DNA of 64,000 nt from Bog-756 sp963753905 (GTDB taxonomy: Bacteria; Actinomycetota; Acidimicrobiia; Acidimicrobiales; RAAP-2), in the NCBI GenBank assembly GCA_963753905.1, contig CAVWDZ010000002.1, positions 124,001 to 188,000 of the forward strand, given 5' to 3'. Below the pieces are notes generated by a model. The model was not told where the DNA came from. It was given only the letters and a program-made list of their open reading frames with translations, and searched no databases. Positions 1-8,636 of this stretch are shown in pieces; the stretch's first letter is position 1; every line of letters starts with the position of its first letter. The translations under genes and the position numbers were made by a program.

Positions 1-111
1 ATTGTAACCAACGGCGGACGCCCCGCAAGTGTCGGCCCGACCCTCCCACCCCCCGGCGCGACGAAGCCCCGGGAGGAGGGCGCGCGCCACTCCCACCGGG
101 GCTCCCTGGGG

Positions 112-193
112 TGGGCCGGGAAGGATTCGAACCTTCGAAGGCAGAACCGGCAGATTTACAGTCTGCTCCCTTTGGCCGCTCGGGCACCGACCC
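112..193 (-). tRNA. tRNA-Tyr (anticodon GTA)
   Basis: Reverse strand folds as a class II tRNA with a long variable arm. The 7-bp acceptor stem pairs GGGTCGG with CCGGCCC (one G-T pair) and the discriminator is A. The anticodon loop reads CTGTAAA with GTA in the middle, and the T arm contains GGTTCGAATCC. The CCA end is not encoded: the bases after the discriminator are CCC. It lies head to head with yajQ. Confidence 0.95.
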
Positions 194-237
194 GCAGGCG
201 GGAAGGTTATCGCCTGGTGCAGCGGTACTGTTTCGCC

Positions 238-726
238 ATGCCCACCTTCGACGTCGTCTCCGAAGTCGACATGCAGGAAGTGCGCAACGCTGTGGACCAG
301 GCGAACCGCGAGGCCACCACCCGCTTCGACTTCAAGGGCACCGACTCGACCATCGAGTTCTCCGAGAAGGAACTGCTCCTGAGCTCGTCGACCGACGACA
401 GGCTGCGGGCGCTCTACCAAGTGCTGCAGGAGAAGATGGTCCGGCGCGAGGTCTCGCTCAAGTCGTTCGAGGTGGGCAAGATCGAGGAGGCGACGAAGGG
501 CACCGCACGCCAGCGTCTCGGGATCCGGGCCGGCATCTCCTCGGACCACGCCAAGAAGATCAACCGGTACATCAAGGACCTCGGCCTCAAGGGCATCAGC
601 TCCCAGACCCAGGGTGACCGGCTGCGGGTGACCGGCAAGAAGCGGGACGATCTGCAATCGGTGATCGCCAAGCTCAAGGGGGAGGACTTCGGGATTCCGC
701 TGCAGTTCGAGAACTTCCGCGACTGA
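238..726 (+). CDS. yajQ: YajQ-family nucleotide-binding protein (UPF0234)
   Basis: The protein has 162 residues, the usual length of the YajQ/UPF0234 family. It begins MPTFDVVSEVDMQEVRNAV, a typical family start, and continues with TRFDFKGT near residue 30 and the conserved end GIPLQFENFRD. Family members are small cytoplasmic proteins made of two similar alpha/beta domains; some bind nucleotides or cyclic di-GMP, but the role in actinobacteria is unknown. I chose the ATG at 238 because family similarity begins there; an in-frame upstream start at 172 lies inside the tRNA-Tyr region. No strong Shine-Dalgarno sequence is visible. Confidence 0.93.
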   Translation: MPTFDVVSEVDMQEVRNAVDQANREATTRFDFKGTDSTIEFSEKELLLSSSTDDRLRALYQVLQEKMVRREVSLKSFEVGKIEEATKGTARQRLGIRAGISSDHAKKINRYIKDLGLKGISSQTQGDRLRVTGKKRDDLQSVIAKLKGEDFGIPLQFENFRD

Positions 727-780
727 CGGACGTTCGTCGCCCGCCTTCGCCCGGCCCGATCCGCCGGGGTCCACATCGGC

Positions 781-1032
781 TCAGGAGGCCCGGCGGGAGG
801 CCCTCCAGACCGAGAGACCCAGCACCAGGGCCACCAGCACCGGCATGAGGTACGCAGCGAGGGTACGCGCGCCGGGATGGACACAGATGAGGGCCACCAC
901 CCCGACCACGGCAGCGGCGCCGACGAACAACCCCGGCGTGTCACCGATCAGGAACTCCCACCAGAAGCGTCCGAACGCGGACACCCACCGGAGCAGCAGC
1001 GGCCGGCCCCCCGGACCACGGCCGTCACCCAT
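781..1032 (-). CDS. Small two-helix membrane protein, function unknown
   Basis: This 83-residue protein has two hydrophobic stretches, about residues 29-50 and 57-74, and a short basic C-terminus (WRASRRAS), so it should be a two-pass membrane protein. Its ATG overlaps the end of the upstream membrane gene by 8 bp, which suggests translational coupling. I recognise no family. It is the last gene of a three-gene membrane-protein run on this strand (GtrA, the 268-residue protein, then this one). Confidence 0.6.
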   Translation of the reverse strand: MGDGRGPGGRPLLLRWVSAFGRFWWEFLIGDTPGLFVGAAAVVGVVALICVHPGARTLAAYLMPVLVALVLGLSVWRASRRAS

Positions 1033-1831
1033 GGGCCGTCCCGCCGGCCGGGGCGAGCCCGGGGGCCCGCCGCTCCCCTCGTGATCCCGCTGCGCTGCGG
1101 CGCAACGCGGCTACCAGAGCCCAGGCGACGAGGCCGTACCACCCCACCAGCACCGGGATCGCCAGGTCGGAGCCGGGCCAGGCGACGTACACGCCCTCGC
1201 CGGCCCAGAACGTCCCGAAGCTCACCAGCATCAGGCCGACACCCATCTTCATGGCGTTCTCGGGGACCCCGGAGAGCTGCCGGTGCACGAGGAGCCCGAC
1301 GGCACAGACCACGACCACGGCCGCCCCGGCGGCAACTGCGGCCAGTCCGAGGTGGTGGGAGGTCGTGCCCAGGGTGAGGACGATGACCACGACCTCGAGT
1401 CCCTCGAGGAAGACCCCCTTGAAGGCGACGACGAACCCGGTGGTGTCGCGGCCCGGATTCCGTGACGCCCCTGAGAGCTCGGCCACCTGTTCGGCGTAGA
1501 TGGCATCCTCGTCGTGCTTGGCCTTGAGCCCGGCGGCCCGGAGCACGGCCTTGCGCAGCCACTGAAGGCCGAAGACGAGCAACAGTCCGCCCACCACCAA
1601 CCGGAGCACCGAGAGCGGGACGTAGTGCACCAGTGCCGGGCCGAGCGCGGCCACGAGGGCTGCGAGGACGACCAGTGCGACCGCCGCGCCTTCCAGTGCG
1701 GACCGCCACCCCCGGGTGACCCCCACCGCGAGGACGATGGTGAGGGCCTCGACCATCTCGACCGCGCAGGCGAGGAAGACAGCGGTCACGAGGACCACCG
1801 ATCCGCTCGATGCGGTGGTGGCGATCAGCAC
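1025..1831 (-). CDS. Polytopic membrane protein with FTR1-like acidic helices
   Basis: The 268-residue protein has about seven hydrophobic segments. Two helices carry acidic residues in related settings: AVEMVEALTIVL near residue 25 and FLEGLEVVVIV near 135. The second resembles the REGLE motif of FTR1 iron permeases, and the repeat-like arrangement resembles small cation transporters. I believe it matches an uncharacterised family (COG4280 type), but I cannot confirm that from sequence alone, and the substrate is unknown. The start is GTG. It lies 19 bp downstream of gtrA and overlaps the next small membrane gene. Confidence 0.7.
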   Translation of the reverse strand: MLIATTASSGSVVLVTAVFLACAVEMVEALTIVLAVGVTRGWRSALEGAAVALVVLAALVAALGPALVHYVPLSVLRLVVGGLLLVFGLQWLRKAVLRAAGLKAKHDEDAIYAEQVAELSGASRNPGRDTTGFVVAFKGVFLEGLEVVVIVLTLGTTSHHLGLAAVAAGAAVVVVCAVGLLVHRQLSGVPENAMKMGVGLMLVSFGTFWAGEGVYVAWPGSDLAIPVLVGWYGLVAWALVAALRRSAAGSRGERRAPGLAPAGGTAHG

Positions 1832-1850
1832 GTCGGGCCGCCCGGTCTGA

Positions 1851-2351
1851 TCAGGCCGCCTCGACGAGCTCGTCGAGCTCCTCGAGGGTGTGCACGTGGA
1901 ACAGCCGGTTGAAGACGAGGAATTTGAGCACCCAGAAGATACCGAAGGAGAGCAGGTTGGCGGCCAGGACCACCAAGGTCTGGGCGAAGTGGCTCAGGTG
2001 GTGCTCGATCCCGATGTGGCGAGCCAGTGCGGCGCCTCCGATCGAGACCACGATGCCGAGCGCCGACATCGCCCAGAACGGGACGATCTCGGTGGTCAGG
2101 GCTGACCGCCCGCCCTTGCCCCAGACCCACTGGCGGTTGAGATAGTACGAGGGGACGGTGGCCACCACATTGGCAAAGACGGTGCTGGCGACCTCCCCCC
2201 ACAGGTGCAGGACGCCGAACACGAGCGCGAGGACGCCGAAGGAGACCGCGGTCGAGATGACCGACACCATCGTGTACTTGAACAGCCTCCTGGCCTCGGG
2301 AGTGTCCCGCTTCTCCCAGAGGTGTTCGACGCGCACGGTGAGACTCGGCAT
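1851..2351 (-). CDS. GtrA-like membrane protein
   Basis: The protein has 166 residues with four membrane helices. The motif FKYTMVSVISTAVSFGVL near the start and an N-R-x-W-V-W sequence after helix 2 (YYLNRQWVWG) are typical of the GtrA family (PF04138). Members are thought to move lipid-linked sugars, such as polyprenyl-phosphate glucose, across the membrane for cell-wall or LPS modification. I start at the ATG 2351 because AGGGTGGG sits about 8 nt upstream; a GTG at 2360 is also in frame. No glycosyltransferase partner is adjacent. Confidence 0.85.
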   Translation of the reverse strand: MPSLTVRVEHLWEKRDTPEARRLFKYTMVSVISTAVSFGVLALVFGVLHLWGEVASTVFANVVATVPSYYLNRQWVWGKGGRSALTTEIVPFWAMSALGIVVSIGGAALARHIGIEHHLSHFAQTLVVLAANLLSFGIFWVLKFLVFNRLFHVHTLEELDELVEAA

Positions 2352-2459
2352 TCGGCCCACCCTAGCCGTCGCCCCTCGTATGCAGCAGTTCAGCGCGTGA
2401 GCGGGTGCCCGCGCCGCGCGCGACCATCTGACGGCCCAGGGGCGGGCTGACCAGGTCGT

Positions 2460-3638
2460 TCAGGCGCTGACCGCGTTGGCCCGGGCCACTGCGCCGAACC
2501 AGTGGGCGCTCGGCTTGGAGGTGCGCACGAACGTCTCCCGGTCGACCGCCACCAGACCGAACGTGGGTCGGTACCCGAGGACCCACTCGAAGTTGTCCAT
2601 GAGGCTCCAGTAGAAGTAGCCGCGTACGTCGATGCCGTCGTCGAGGCACCTGCGCACACCGGCGAGGGCCCGCCCGACGTACTCGATCCGGTCCTCGTCG
2701 TTGTCGGTCCCGATCCCGTTTTCGGTCACGTGGACCGGGAGGCCACCGGTGACCTCGTGGGCGCGGCGGATGGTGCCCTCGAGGGCCTCGGGCCAGAACT
2801 CGTACCCCATCTGGGTGGTCCGGATGCCGTCCTCGGTACCGATCGTGCCGTCCGGCCCGACCCGCATTCGGGTGTAGGTCTGGACCCCGACGAAGTCGTC
2901 ACCGCCGGTTGCCTCCAGGAACACGTCCTCGTTCGGGCGCCGCAGCCGCTCGAGCCACTCCTCGCCACCCGGCTGCAGCTGGAAGTCGGTCATCGAGAGC
3001 GTGAGCCCGATCGGGAAGTCCCCTGGGCCGGAGCGGATCGCCTCGACCGCCTTGCGGTGGGCGGAGACCAGGGCGGCGTTGACCACGTCCCTGCGTGTGC
3101 GGTCACGCACCCGGGGCGGGAAGAGCCCGTGGCGCCATCCCATCGTGGCGACCACGTTGGGCTCGTTGAGCGTGCAGGCCATCCCGATGAGATCTCCCAT
3201 GTGGGCGGTGGTCCGCTCGCAGAGCCGGGCGAACCGGTCGGCGGCGTGGAGGGCCTCCCAGGTGCCCGCGGCAGCAAGCCAACGGGGGTGGGTGAAGTGG
3301 TGGAACGTCACGACCGGAAGGACCCCGCGCTCACGGCAGGTGGCGGCCATCCGGCGGTAGTGGTCGAGGGCGACCGTGGAGAACTCGCCCTCCTCCGGTT
3401 CGATACGGCTCCACTCGATGGAGAACCGGTAGGCCGCGAGGCCGAGGTCTGCGACCAGGGCGATGTCCTCGGGGTAGCGGTTGAACGAGTCGCAGGCGTC
3501 GCCGCTCACGTCCGCGCAGCCCGAGGTGGGGTCGTGCTCCATGGCCCACCAGTCGTTGTTGACGTTGCCACCCTCGATCTGGTGAGCCGCGGTGGCAGTC
3601 CCCCAGACGAAGCGGTCGGGAAAGGTGATTTCGGACAC
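2460..3638 (-). CDS. Glycoside hydrolase family 1 (beta-glucosidase type)
   Basis: The protein has 392 residues, somewhat shorter than the usual 440-480 of GH1. It begins ITFPDRFVWGTATAAHQIEG, the GH1 N-terminal signature. The acid/base glutamate is E159 in TLNEPN and the nucleophile is E306 in VTENG. The end contains GYFYWSLMDNFEW, the aglycone-site signature. It should hydrolyse beta-linked glucosides or galactosides in the cytoplasm, since no signal peptide is seen. The GTG start at 3638 is set by the family start; the open frame continues upstream only as antisense to tesB. It is divergent from tesB across 48 bp. Confidence 0.92.
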   Translation of the reverse strand: MSEITFPDRFVWGTATAAHQIEGGNVNNDWWAMEHDPTSGCADVSGDACDSFNRYPEDIALVADLGLAAYRFSIEWSRIEPEEGEFSTVALDHYRRMAATCRERGVLPVVTFHHFTHPRWLAAAGTWEALHAADRFARLCERTTAHMGDLIGMACTLNEPNVVATMGWRHGLFPPRVRDRTRRDVVNAALVSAHRKAVEAIRSGPGDFPIGLTLSMTDFQLQPGGEEWLERLRRPNEDVFLEATGGDDFVGVQTYTRMRVGPDGTIGTEDGIRTTQMGYEFWPEALEGTIRRAHEVTGGLPVHVTENGIGTDNDEDRIEYVGRALAGVRRCLDDGIDVRGYFYWSLMDNFEWVLGYRPTFGLVAVDRETFVRTSKPSAHWFGAVARANAVSA

Positions 3639-3686
3639 GGGCCAAACGTAGCGGGGGCTCCGCGCCCGAGCTGGCAGGATGGGGAG

Positions 3687-4547
3687 GTGAGCGACGCACT
3701 CGAGTTCCTCGTCGACCTCCTCGATCTCGAGCCGATCGAGGTCAACATCTTCCGGGGGGTGAGCCCGCACGAGGACCGCCAGCGGGTCTTCGGGGGTCAG
3801 GTGGCCGCCCAGTCCCTGATGGCCGCCGGGCGAACCGTCGAACGCGGGCGCCCACACTCGCTGCACGCCTACTTCCTCCGTCCGGGCGACCCGGAGGTTC
3901 CCATCCTCTACGAGGTCGACCGCATCCGCGACGGCCGGTCCTTCACCACCCGCAGGGTGGTCGCCATCCAGCACGGGCGCGCGATCTTCAACATGTCGGC
4001 CTCGTTCCATGTGGACGAGGTGGGCCTCTCCCACCAGTTCCCGATGCCGGAGGTCCCCGACCCCGAGACGCTGGAGACGCTCGCAGCCCGTCTCGAGCCC
4101 TACCGGGACAGCCTGGGTGACTGGTTTGCGCGGCCCCACCCGATCGACCAGCGCCACATCGGACCGCTGCCCTTCCTGCACGGCGCCGGCAAGGAGCCCA
4201 CCCAACGGCTGTGGATACGGGCGGACGGGACCCTCCCGGACGACCCCCTCCTGCACACCTGCATCGCCGTGTACGCCTCGGACATGTCGCTGTTCGACAC
4301 CATGCTCGCTCCACACGAGGTCAGCTGGGACGACGTCACCTTCATGGGAGCCAGCCTCGACCACTGCATGTGGTTCCTCCGACCCTTCCGGGCCGACGAA
4401 TGGCTGCTCTACGACATGGACAGCCCGTCGGCCTTCGGCGCGCGGGGCCTGGCCCGGGGTCTCATGTTCGCCCGCACCGGCGAACTAGTCGTGTCCATGG
4501 TCCAGGAAGGACTGATGCGGGTGACCGGTGGGTCGGGGGGCGGCTGA
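3687..4547 (+). CDS. tesB: Acyl-CoA thioesterase II
   Basis: The 286-residue double hot-dog protein hydrolyses acyl-CoA to free fatty acid and CoA. Family marks include FGGQVAAQSLMAA near residue 35, HSLHAYFLRPGD, the central PLPFLHGAGK and LHTCIAVYASDMSLFDT in the second hot-dog, which contains the conserved active-site Asp. The GTG start at 3687 has GGGGAG just upstream and is followed directly by TesB-like sequence. The long open frame upstream of it is antisense to the GH1 gene and is not coding. It is convergent with gltA. Confidence 0.93.
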   Translation: MSDALEFLVDLLDLEPIEVNIFRGVSPHEDRQRVFGGQVAAQSLMAAGRTVERGRPHSLHAYFLRPGDPEVPILYEVDRIRDGRSFTTRRVVAIQHGRAIFNMSASFHVDEVGLSHQFPMPEVPDPETLETLAARLEPYRDSLGDWFARPHPIDQRHIGPLPFLHGAGKEPTQRLWIRADGTLPDDPLLHTCIAVYASDMSLFDTMLAPHEVSWDDVTFMGASLDHCMWFLRPFRADEWLLYDMDSPSAFGARGLARGLMFARTGELVVSMVQEGLMRVTGGSGGG

Positions 4548-4574
4548 GCCGGCAACCGCCGGCGGTGCGACCGA

Positions 4575-5846
4575 TCAGCGCTCGCCGATGGGCCGGTAGG
4601 TGCGCTCGGCGTCACCGATGTAGAGCTGGCGCGGCCGCGTGATCTTCGAGTCCTGGTCGAGCATCTCCTGCCAGTGGGCCAACCAGCCTGCCGTGCGTGG
4701 GATGGCGAAGAGCACGGGGAACATCTCGAGCGGAAAGCCCATCGCCTGGTAGATGAGACCCGAGTAGAAGTCCACGTTCGGATAGAGTTTGCGCGAGGTG
4801 AAGTACTCGTCGGAGAGGGCGATCTCCTCGAGCTTGAGCGCGATGTCGAGGAGCGGGTTCTTGCCGGTGATCCCGAACACCTCGTCTGCGGTCCGCTTGA
4901 TGATCGTGGCCCGCGGGTCATAGCTCTTGTAGACCCGGTGACCGAAGCCTTGGAGGCGGCCACCCGATCCCTCCTTGACCGAGGCGATGAACGGCTCCAC
5001 GTTCTCGATCGAGCCGATCTCGGTCAGCATCCGGATGACCGCCTCGTTCGCTCCTCCGTGCCGCGGGCCGTAGAGGGCGGCCGCGGCCGCGGCGGTGGCC
5101 GAGTAGGGATCGGCGTGCGACGAGCCCACCACCCGCATCGCCGTGGTCGAGCAGTTCTGCTCGTGGTCGGCGTGGAGGATGAAGAGCACGTCCAGGGCAC
5201 GGGCCAGCGTCGGATCGGCTTCGAAGCGGGGTTCGGCGATCTTCCACATCATGGAGAGGAAGTTCGACGTGAACGGCAGCGAGTTGTCGGGGTAGACGAA
5301 GGGCATCCCCACGCTGAACCGGTGGGCGGCGGCCGCCAGGGTGGGCATCTTGGCGATGAGCCGGATGATCTGCTTGTTGCGGGACTCGATGTCGAAGATG
5401 TCCTTGGCGTCGAGGTAGAAAGTCGAGAGCGCCGCAACCGCCGAGACCAGCATCCCCATCGGGTGAGCGTCGTAGTGGAATCCTTCGAGGAAGCGCTTCC
5501 GCACGTTCTCGTGGATGAAGGTGTGCAGCGTGATCTCGCGCTTCCAGACCTCGTACTGCTCGGCGTCGGGCAGGTCGCCGTTGAGCAGGAGGTAGGCCAC
5601 CTCGAGATAGGTCGAGCTCTCGGCGAGCTGCTCGATCGGGTAGCCGCGGTAGCGGAGGATGCCGGCGTCACCGTCGAGGTAGGTGATGGCGCTCTCGCAG
5701 GCGGCCGTCGACACCAGCCCGGGATCGTAGAACCAGATCCCGGGGAGCAGCTTCGACCACTGCGCCGCCGACACGCCACCGTTCTCCAACGGTATCTCGA
5801 GGGACTCACCGGTGCGATTGTCGGTGATCGTGATGCTCTCGGCCAC
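4575..5846 (-). CDS. gltA: Citrate synthase (type II)
   Basis: This enzyme condenses acetyl-CoA and oxaloacetate to citrate at the entry of the TCA cycle. The 423-residue protein carries HADHEQNCST, GPRHGGANE and GFGHRVYKSYDPRA, which hold the catalytic histidines and the substrate-binding arginine. The C-terminus ends RPIGER. I chose GTG 5846 because GGAAGGG lies about 10 nt upstream and the usual N-terminus follows; an ATG at 5891 would add 15 residues unlike the family. The length fits hexameric bacterial citrate synthases. Confidence 0.95.
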   Translation of the reverse strand: MAESITITDNRTGESLEIPLENGGVSAAQWSKLLPGIWFYDPGLVSTAACESAITYLDGDAGILRYRGYPIEQLAESSTYLEVAYLLLNGDLPDAEQYEVWKREITLHTFIHENVRKRFLEGFHYDAHPMGMLVSAVAALSTFYLDAKDIFDIESRNKQIIRLIAKMPTLAAAAHRFSVGMPFVYPDNSLPFTSNFLSMMWKIAEPRFEADPTLARALDVLFILHADHEQNCSTTAMRVVGSSHADPYSATAAAAAALYGPRHGGANEAVIRMLTEIGSIENVEPFIASVKEGSGGRLQGFGHRVYKSYDPRATIIKRTADEVFGITGKNPLLDIALKLEEIALSDEYFTSRKLYPNVDFYSGLIYQAMGFPLEMFPVLFAIPRTAGWLAHWQEMLDQDSKITRPRQLYIGDAERTYRPIGER

Positions 5847-5943
5847 TGGGTTCAAGCCCTTCCGTCCCGCCGTCCACTGGTGATGACCCAATCCTAGAGC
5901 CTCCTCTGGTCTCCCTGACCAACCGACCGTTCCCGCGGGGATG

Positions 5944-7146
5944 TCAGCCGGCCACTTGGAGGAGGAACCGTTGGGTGGTCCCCGTCGGGTCGACCTGGCC
6001 GGCGGGAAGACTCACGGAAACGGTCAGGGTATAGCGGTGTCCGGGCGCGACCGGCAACGCCGAGAGGTCGGGCGCGCTCGAGGATCCGGAAGCCAAGGAG
6101 ACCCTGGCGCGCGAGGTACCCCCGGCGGCACGGGGAGGCAGTGCGGGGGCCCCGGGGGGATCGGCAGGGGCGATGTCCACGGTGACGGACACACCCGTCT
6201 CCGGCACCGTCCCGCAGTTGGTCACGGTCACCGAGACGGCGACGCTGTTGGTCGGGGGAAGGGTGGTGGGCGAGGCCGCGGGCACGGTCGACTGGGGTGC
6301 CACGCAGGTGGTCCCGACCACGCCGACCCCGCCGCCGGGCACGGCGGGGGGAGCGAGGCCGACCGCCGTGATCACCAGATGGTGGAAGGGGACGAGAGCC
6401 GCCGAAGTGGAGAGTGCGGCCGCGGCCGCTCCGAGCCGGGTGGCCCCGAGGGGAGCGGCGGCCACCGGGTCGTGCACCCACACCGACGGCGGGAGTCGCA
6501 CCGGCGGGCGCAGTGCCCGGGCCGTGGCGGCCAGTTGCCGGTAGTCGTCATCGGCCTGTTCGAGCAGGGCACCGACAGCGGTCAGGGCCGCCGTGGCCTG
6601 GCCGACCGAGATGAGGATCGCCGGCGAGGCCGGGACGCTCGTGGATGGTCCGGCGGCCACAGGGAGCGGGGTCATGCCGAGCAGCTGGTCGATGGTCGAC
6701 CGCAACCGCGCGGTCGCCGCGGCCCGGTCGGCCATCACCGCGGAGAACCGCGTGGCCAGGTCGGCGGAGGGCGGAGGCGTGGCGATCTCGGCGGCCTGGG
6801 CGGCCTGCTCGGAGGTCTCCTGGACGGCGGAGTCGAGGCCCTGCTGGAGGATCCCGCGGGCGGTTTGGGGGAACTTGGCGTTGGTCATCCCGGACGCCTC
6901 GTTCATGAGGGCGGCGAGTCGGCTCCCGGTCTGGGTGGAGTCCGTCGCCGTCCGGGCGGCCAGCGCTCCGTATCCGGTGGCGGTCGCAGAACGGTAGCCC
7001 TGCGACTGGGTGTGGATGGCGACCAGTGACCCGACGACGAGGACCGCCGTGAGCGCCACAGCGATGCCGACCAGGGCCGCCGGCCCGGCACCCCATCCGC
7101 GGGCGCGGCGGCGTCGGCGACTTGCTCTCGGCACCCGGAGGACCAT
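5944..7146 (-). CDS. Membrane-anchored hypothetical protein, Ala/Pro/Thr-rich
   Basis: The 400-residue protein has an Arg-rich start (residues 9-16), one membrane helix at about residues 25-46, then a large extracytoplasmic part. A helical, Ala-rich region of about 50-180 (possible coiled coil) is followed by a Pro/Thr-rich linker and a beta-rich domain from about 300 to the end with repeated VSVTV strands, resembling an Ig-like or CARDB-like fold. I recognise no enzyme motif. The topology suggests a cell-envelope structural or adhesive protein. It lies alone between sqd1-like and gltA on the same strand. Confidence 0.7.
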   Translation of the reverse strand: MVLRVPRASRRRRRARGWGAGPAALVGIAVALTAVLVVGSLVAIHTQSQGYRSATATGYGALAARTATDSTQTGSRLAALMNEASGMTNAKFPQTARGILQQGLDSAVQETSEQAAQAAEIATPPPSADLATRFSAVMADRAAATARLRSTIDQLLGMTPLPVAAGPSTSVPASPAILISVGQATAALTAVGALLEQADDDYRQLAATARALRPPVRLPPSVWVHDPVAAAPLGATRLGAAAAALSTSAALVPFHHLVITAVGLAPPAVPGGGVGVVGTTCVAPQSTVPAASPTTLPPTNSVAVSVTVTNCGTVPETGVSVTVDIAPADPPGAPALPPRAAGGTSRARVSLASGSSSAPDLSALPVAPGHRYTLTVSVSLPAGQVDPTGTTQRFLLQVAG

Positions 7147-7210
7147 AGTGCCGGGGACCCTCAGCGACCCCGGCGCGTCCCCCTGCCCCGGCGGTGGGAC
7201 AAAGAGGTCG

Positions 7211-8434
7211 TCAGGTCACGTCGTCCACGGCGTACCCGTCGACCGACGGCTCGGTGGACTGTGTCCCCCCGGAGGTGGCCAGATGGCTCGAGGTGCTCCG
7301 CCACTCGACGGTCGGCAGGATCGCGGTCAGGTCGACGTTGTCCTTGTACTTGTCCGCCACCGCCAGGATCGACCGGATGACCGACGCGGTCAGGAGGTGG
7401 GGAACGAGCCCGAGATCCAGCAGCTTGGTGTGGGCCGCCCGGTAGTAGTGGTCCTCACGCTCCACCCTGGGATCCGGCGAATGCTCGACGGTCACGGCAC
7501 CCGAGTACTGGGCGGCGACCATCTCGGCCATCTGCGCGACCGAGAACGACTCGGTGAACTGGTTGAACACCCGGAACTCCCCGCGCTCTGCCGGGTGGTC
7601 GATCGCCAACGCCACACAGGCCAGGGTGTCGAGGAGGTTGAGCACGCCCCGGGTCTGCCCGCCGCTGCCGTAGACGGTGAGCGGGTGACCGGTCACGGCC
7701 TGGACGCAGAATCGGTTGAGGACCGTGCCGAAGACACCGTCGTAGTCGAACCGGGTGGCCAGTTCGGGATGGAGCGACGTCTCGTCGGTCTCGTGGCCGT
7801 AGACGATCCCCTGGTTGAGATCGGTCGCCCGGATCCCCCAGATACGACAGGCGAACATGATGTTGTGGCTGTCGTGCACCTTGGAGAGGTGGTAGAAGGA
7901 GCCGGGCTGCTTCGGGTAGGGAAGGACGTCGGTGCGGCCCCGGTGGGTGACCTCGAGGAAGCCCTCTTCGATGTCGATGTTGGGTGTGCCGTACTCCCCC
8001 ATGGTGCCCAACTTGACCAGGTGGATGTCCCGGTCCTGTTCGGCGATGGCGTAGAGCAGGTTGAGCGTGCCCACCACGTTGTTGACCTGGGTGTAGACGG
8101 CATGCTTGCGGTCGATCATCGAATACGGCGCCGAGCGCTGCTCGGCGAAGTGGACCACCGCGGCGGGCTCGAAGGAGGCCAGGGTCTCGTTGACGAAGGC
8201 CGCGTCGGTGAGGTCGCCCACGTAGACGTCCATGGCGTTGTCGGAGACTTCGTGCCAACGGCGGACCCGCTGCTGCAGGCTCACGGTCGGCACGAGGGAG
8301 TTCACGCCCATCTCGAGGTCGTAGCCCCGACGGGCGAAATTGTCGACGATGCCCACCCGGTGGCCGCGGCGGGAGAGGTGCAGTGCCGTCGGCCAGCCCA
8401 GATAACCGTCTCCTCCGAGTACAAGGATCTTCAC
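7211..8434 (-). CDS. sqdB: UDP-sulfoquinovose synthase (SQD1/SqdB type)
   Basis: This short-chain dehydrogenase-type sugar epimerase makes UDP-sulfoquinovose from UDP-glucose and sulfite, the head-group donor for the sulfolipid SQDG. The 407-residue protein starts KILVLGGDGYLGWPTALHL with the NAD-binding GGDGYLG. It carries the diagnostic TMGEYGTPNIDIEEG, holding the catalytic Thr, and YHLSKVHD with the YxxxK pair, plus NQGIVYGHETDET. The GTG at 8434 follows GGGAGGAAGG by about 7 nt. The SQDG synthase (glycosyltransferase) that should use the product is not in the window. Related Agl3-type enzymes are an alternative, but the motif match to SQD1 is very close. Confidence 0.92.
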   Translation of the reverse strand: MKILVLGGDGYLGWPTALHLSRRGHRVGIVDNFARRGYDLEMGVNSLVPTVSLQQRVRRWHEVSDNAMDVYVGDLTDAAFVNETLASFEPAAVVHFAEQRSAPYSMIDRKHAVYTQVNNVVGTLNLLYAIAEQDRDIHLVKLGTMGEYGTPNIDIEEGFLEVTHRGRTDVLPYPKQPGSFYHLSKVHDSHNIMFACRIWGIRATDLNQGIVYGHETDETSLHPELATRFDYDGVFGTVLNRFCVQAVTGHPLTVYGSGGQTRGVLNLLDTLACVALAIDHPAERGEFRVFNQFTESFSVAQMAEMVAAQYSGAVTVEHSPDPRVEREDHYYRAAHTKLLDLGLVPHLLTASVIRSILAVADKYKDNVDLTAILPTVEWRSTSSHLATSGGTQSTEPSVDGYAVDDVT

Positions 8435-8636
8435 GCGGTGCCTTCCTCCCTCGTCGCGCGGGTGCGGCAACGAATGTGTGACGCCCTCATGGGCGCGACC
8501 CCCCGATTCCTACTGCTCTCCCCTTGGGACAAACCCGGTTCTCCCTTCGGATGAGCTGAGAGAATTGAGACGGGATCCTAGAACTGAAACGTGATCGTAA
8601 TGTACCGATGGACACTTTGGCGAGCGAATGACCTGG

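Noticed and set aside
2502..3686. Upstream extension of the tesB frame across the GH1 gene
   Set aside because: It is antisense to GH1 and lacks family similarity; TesB begins at GTG 3687.
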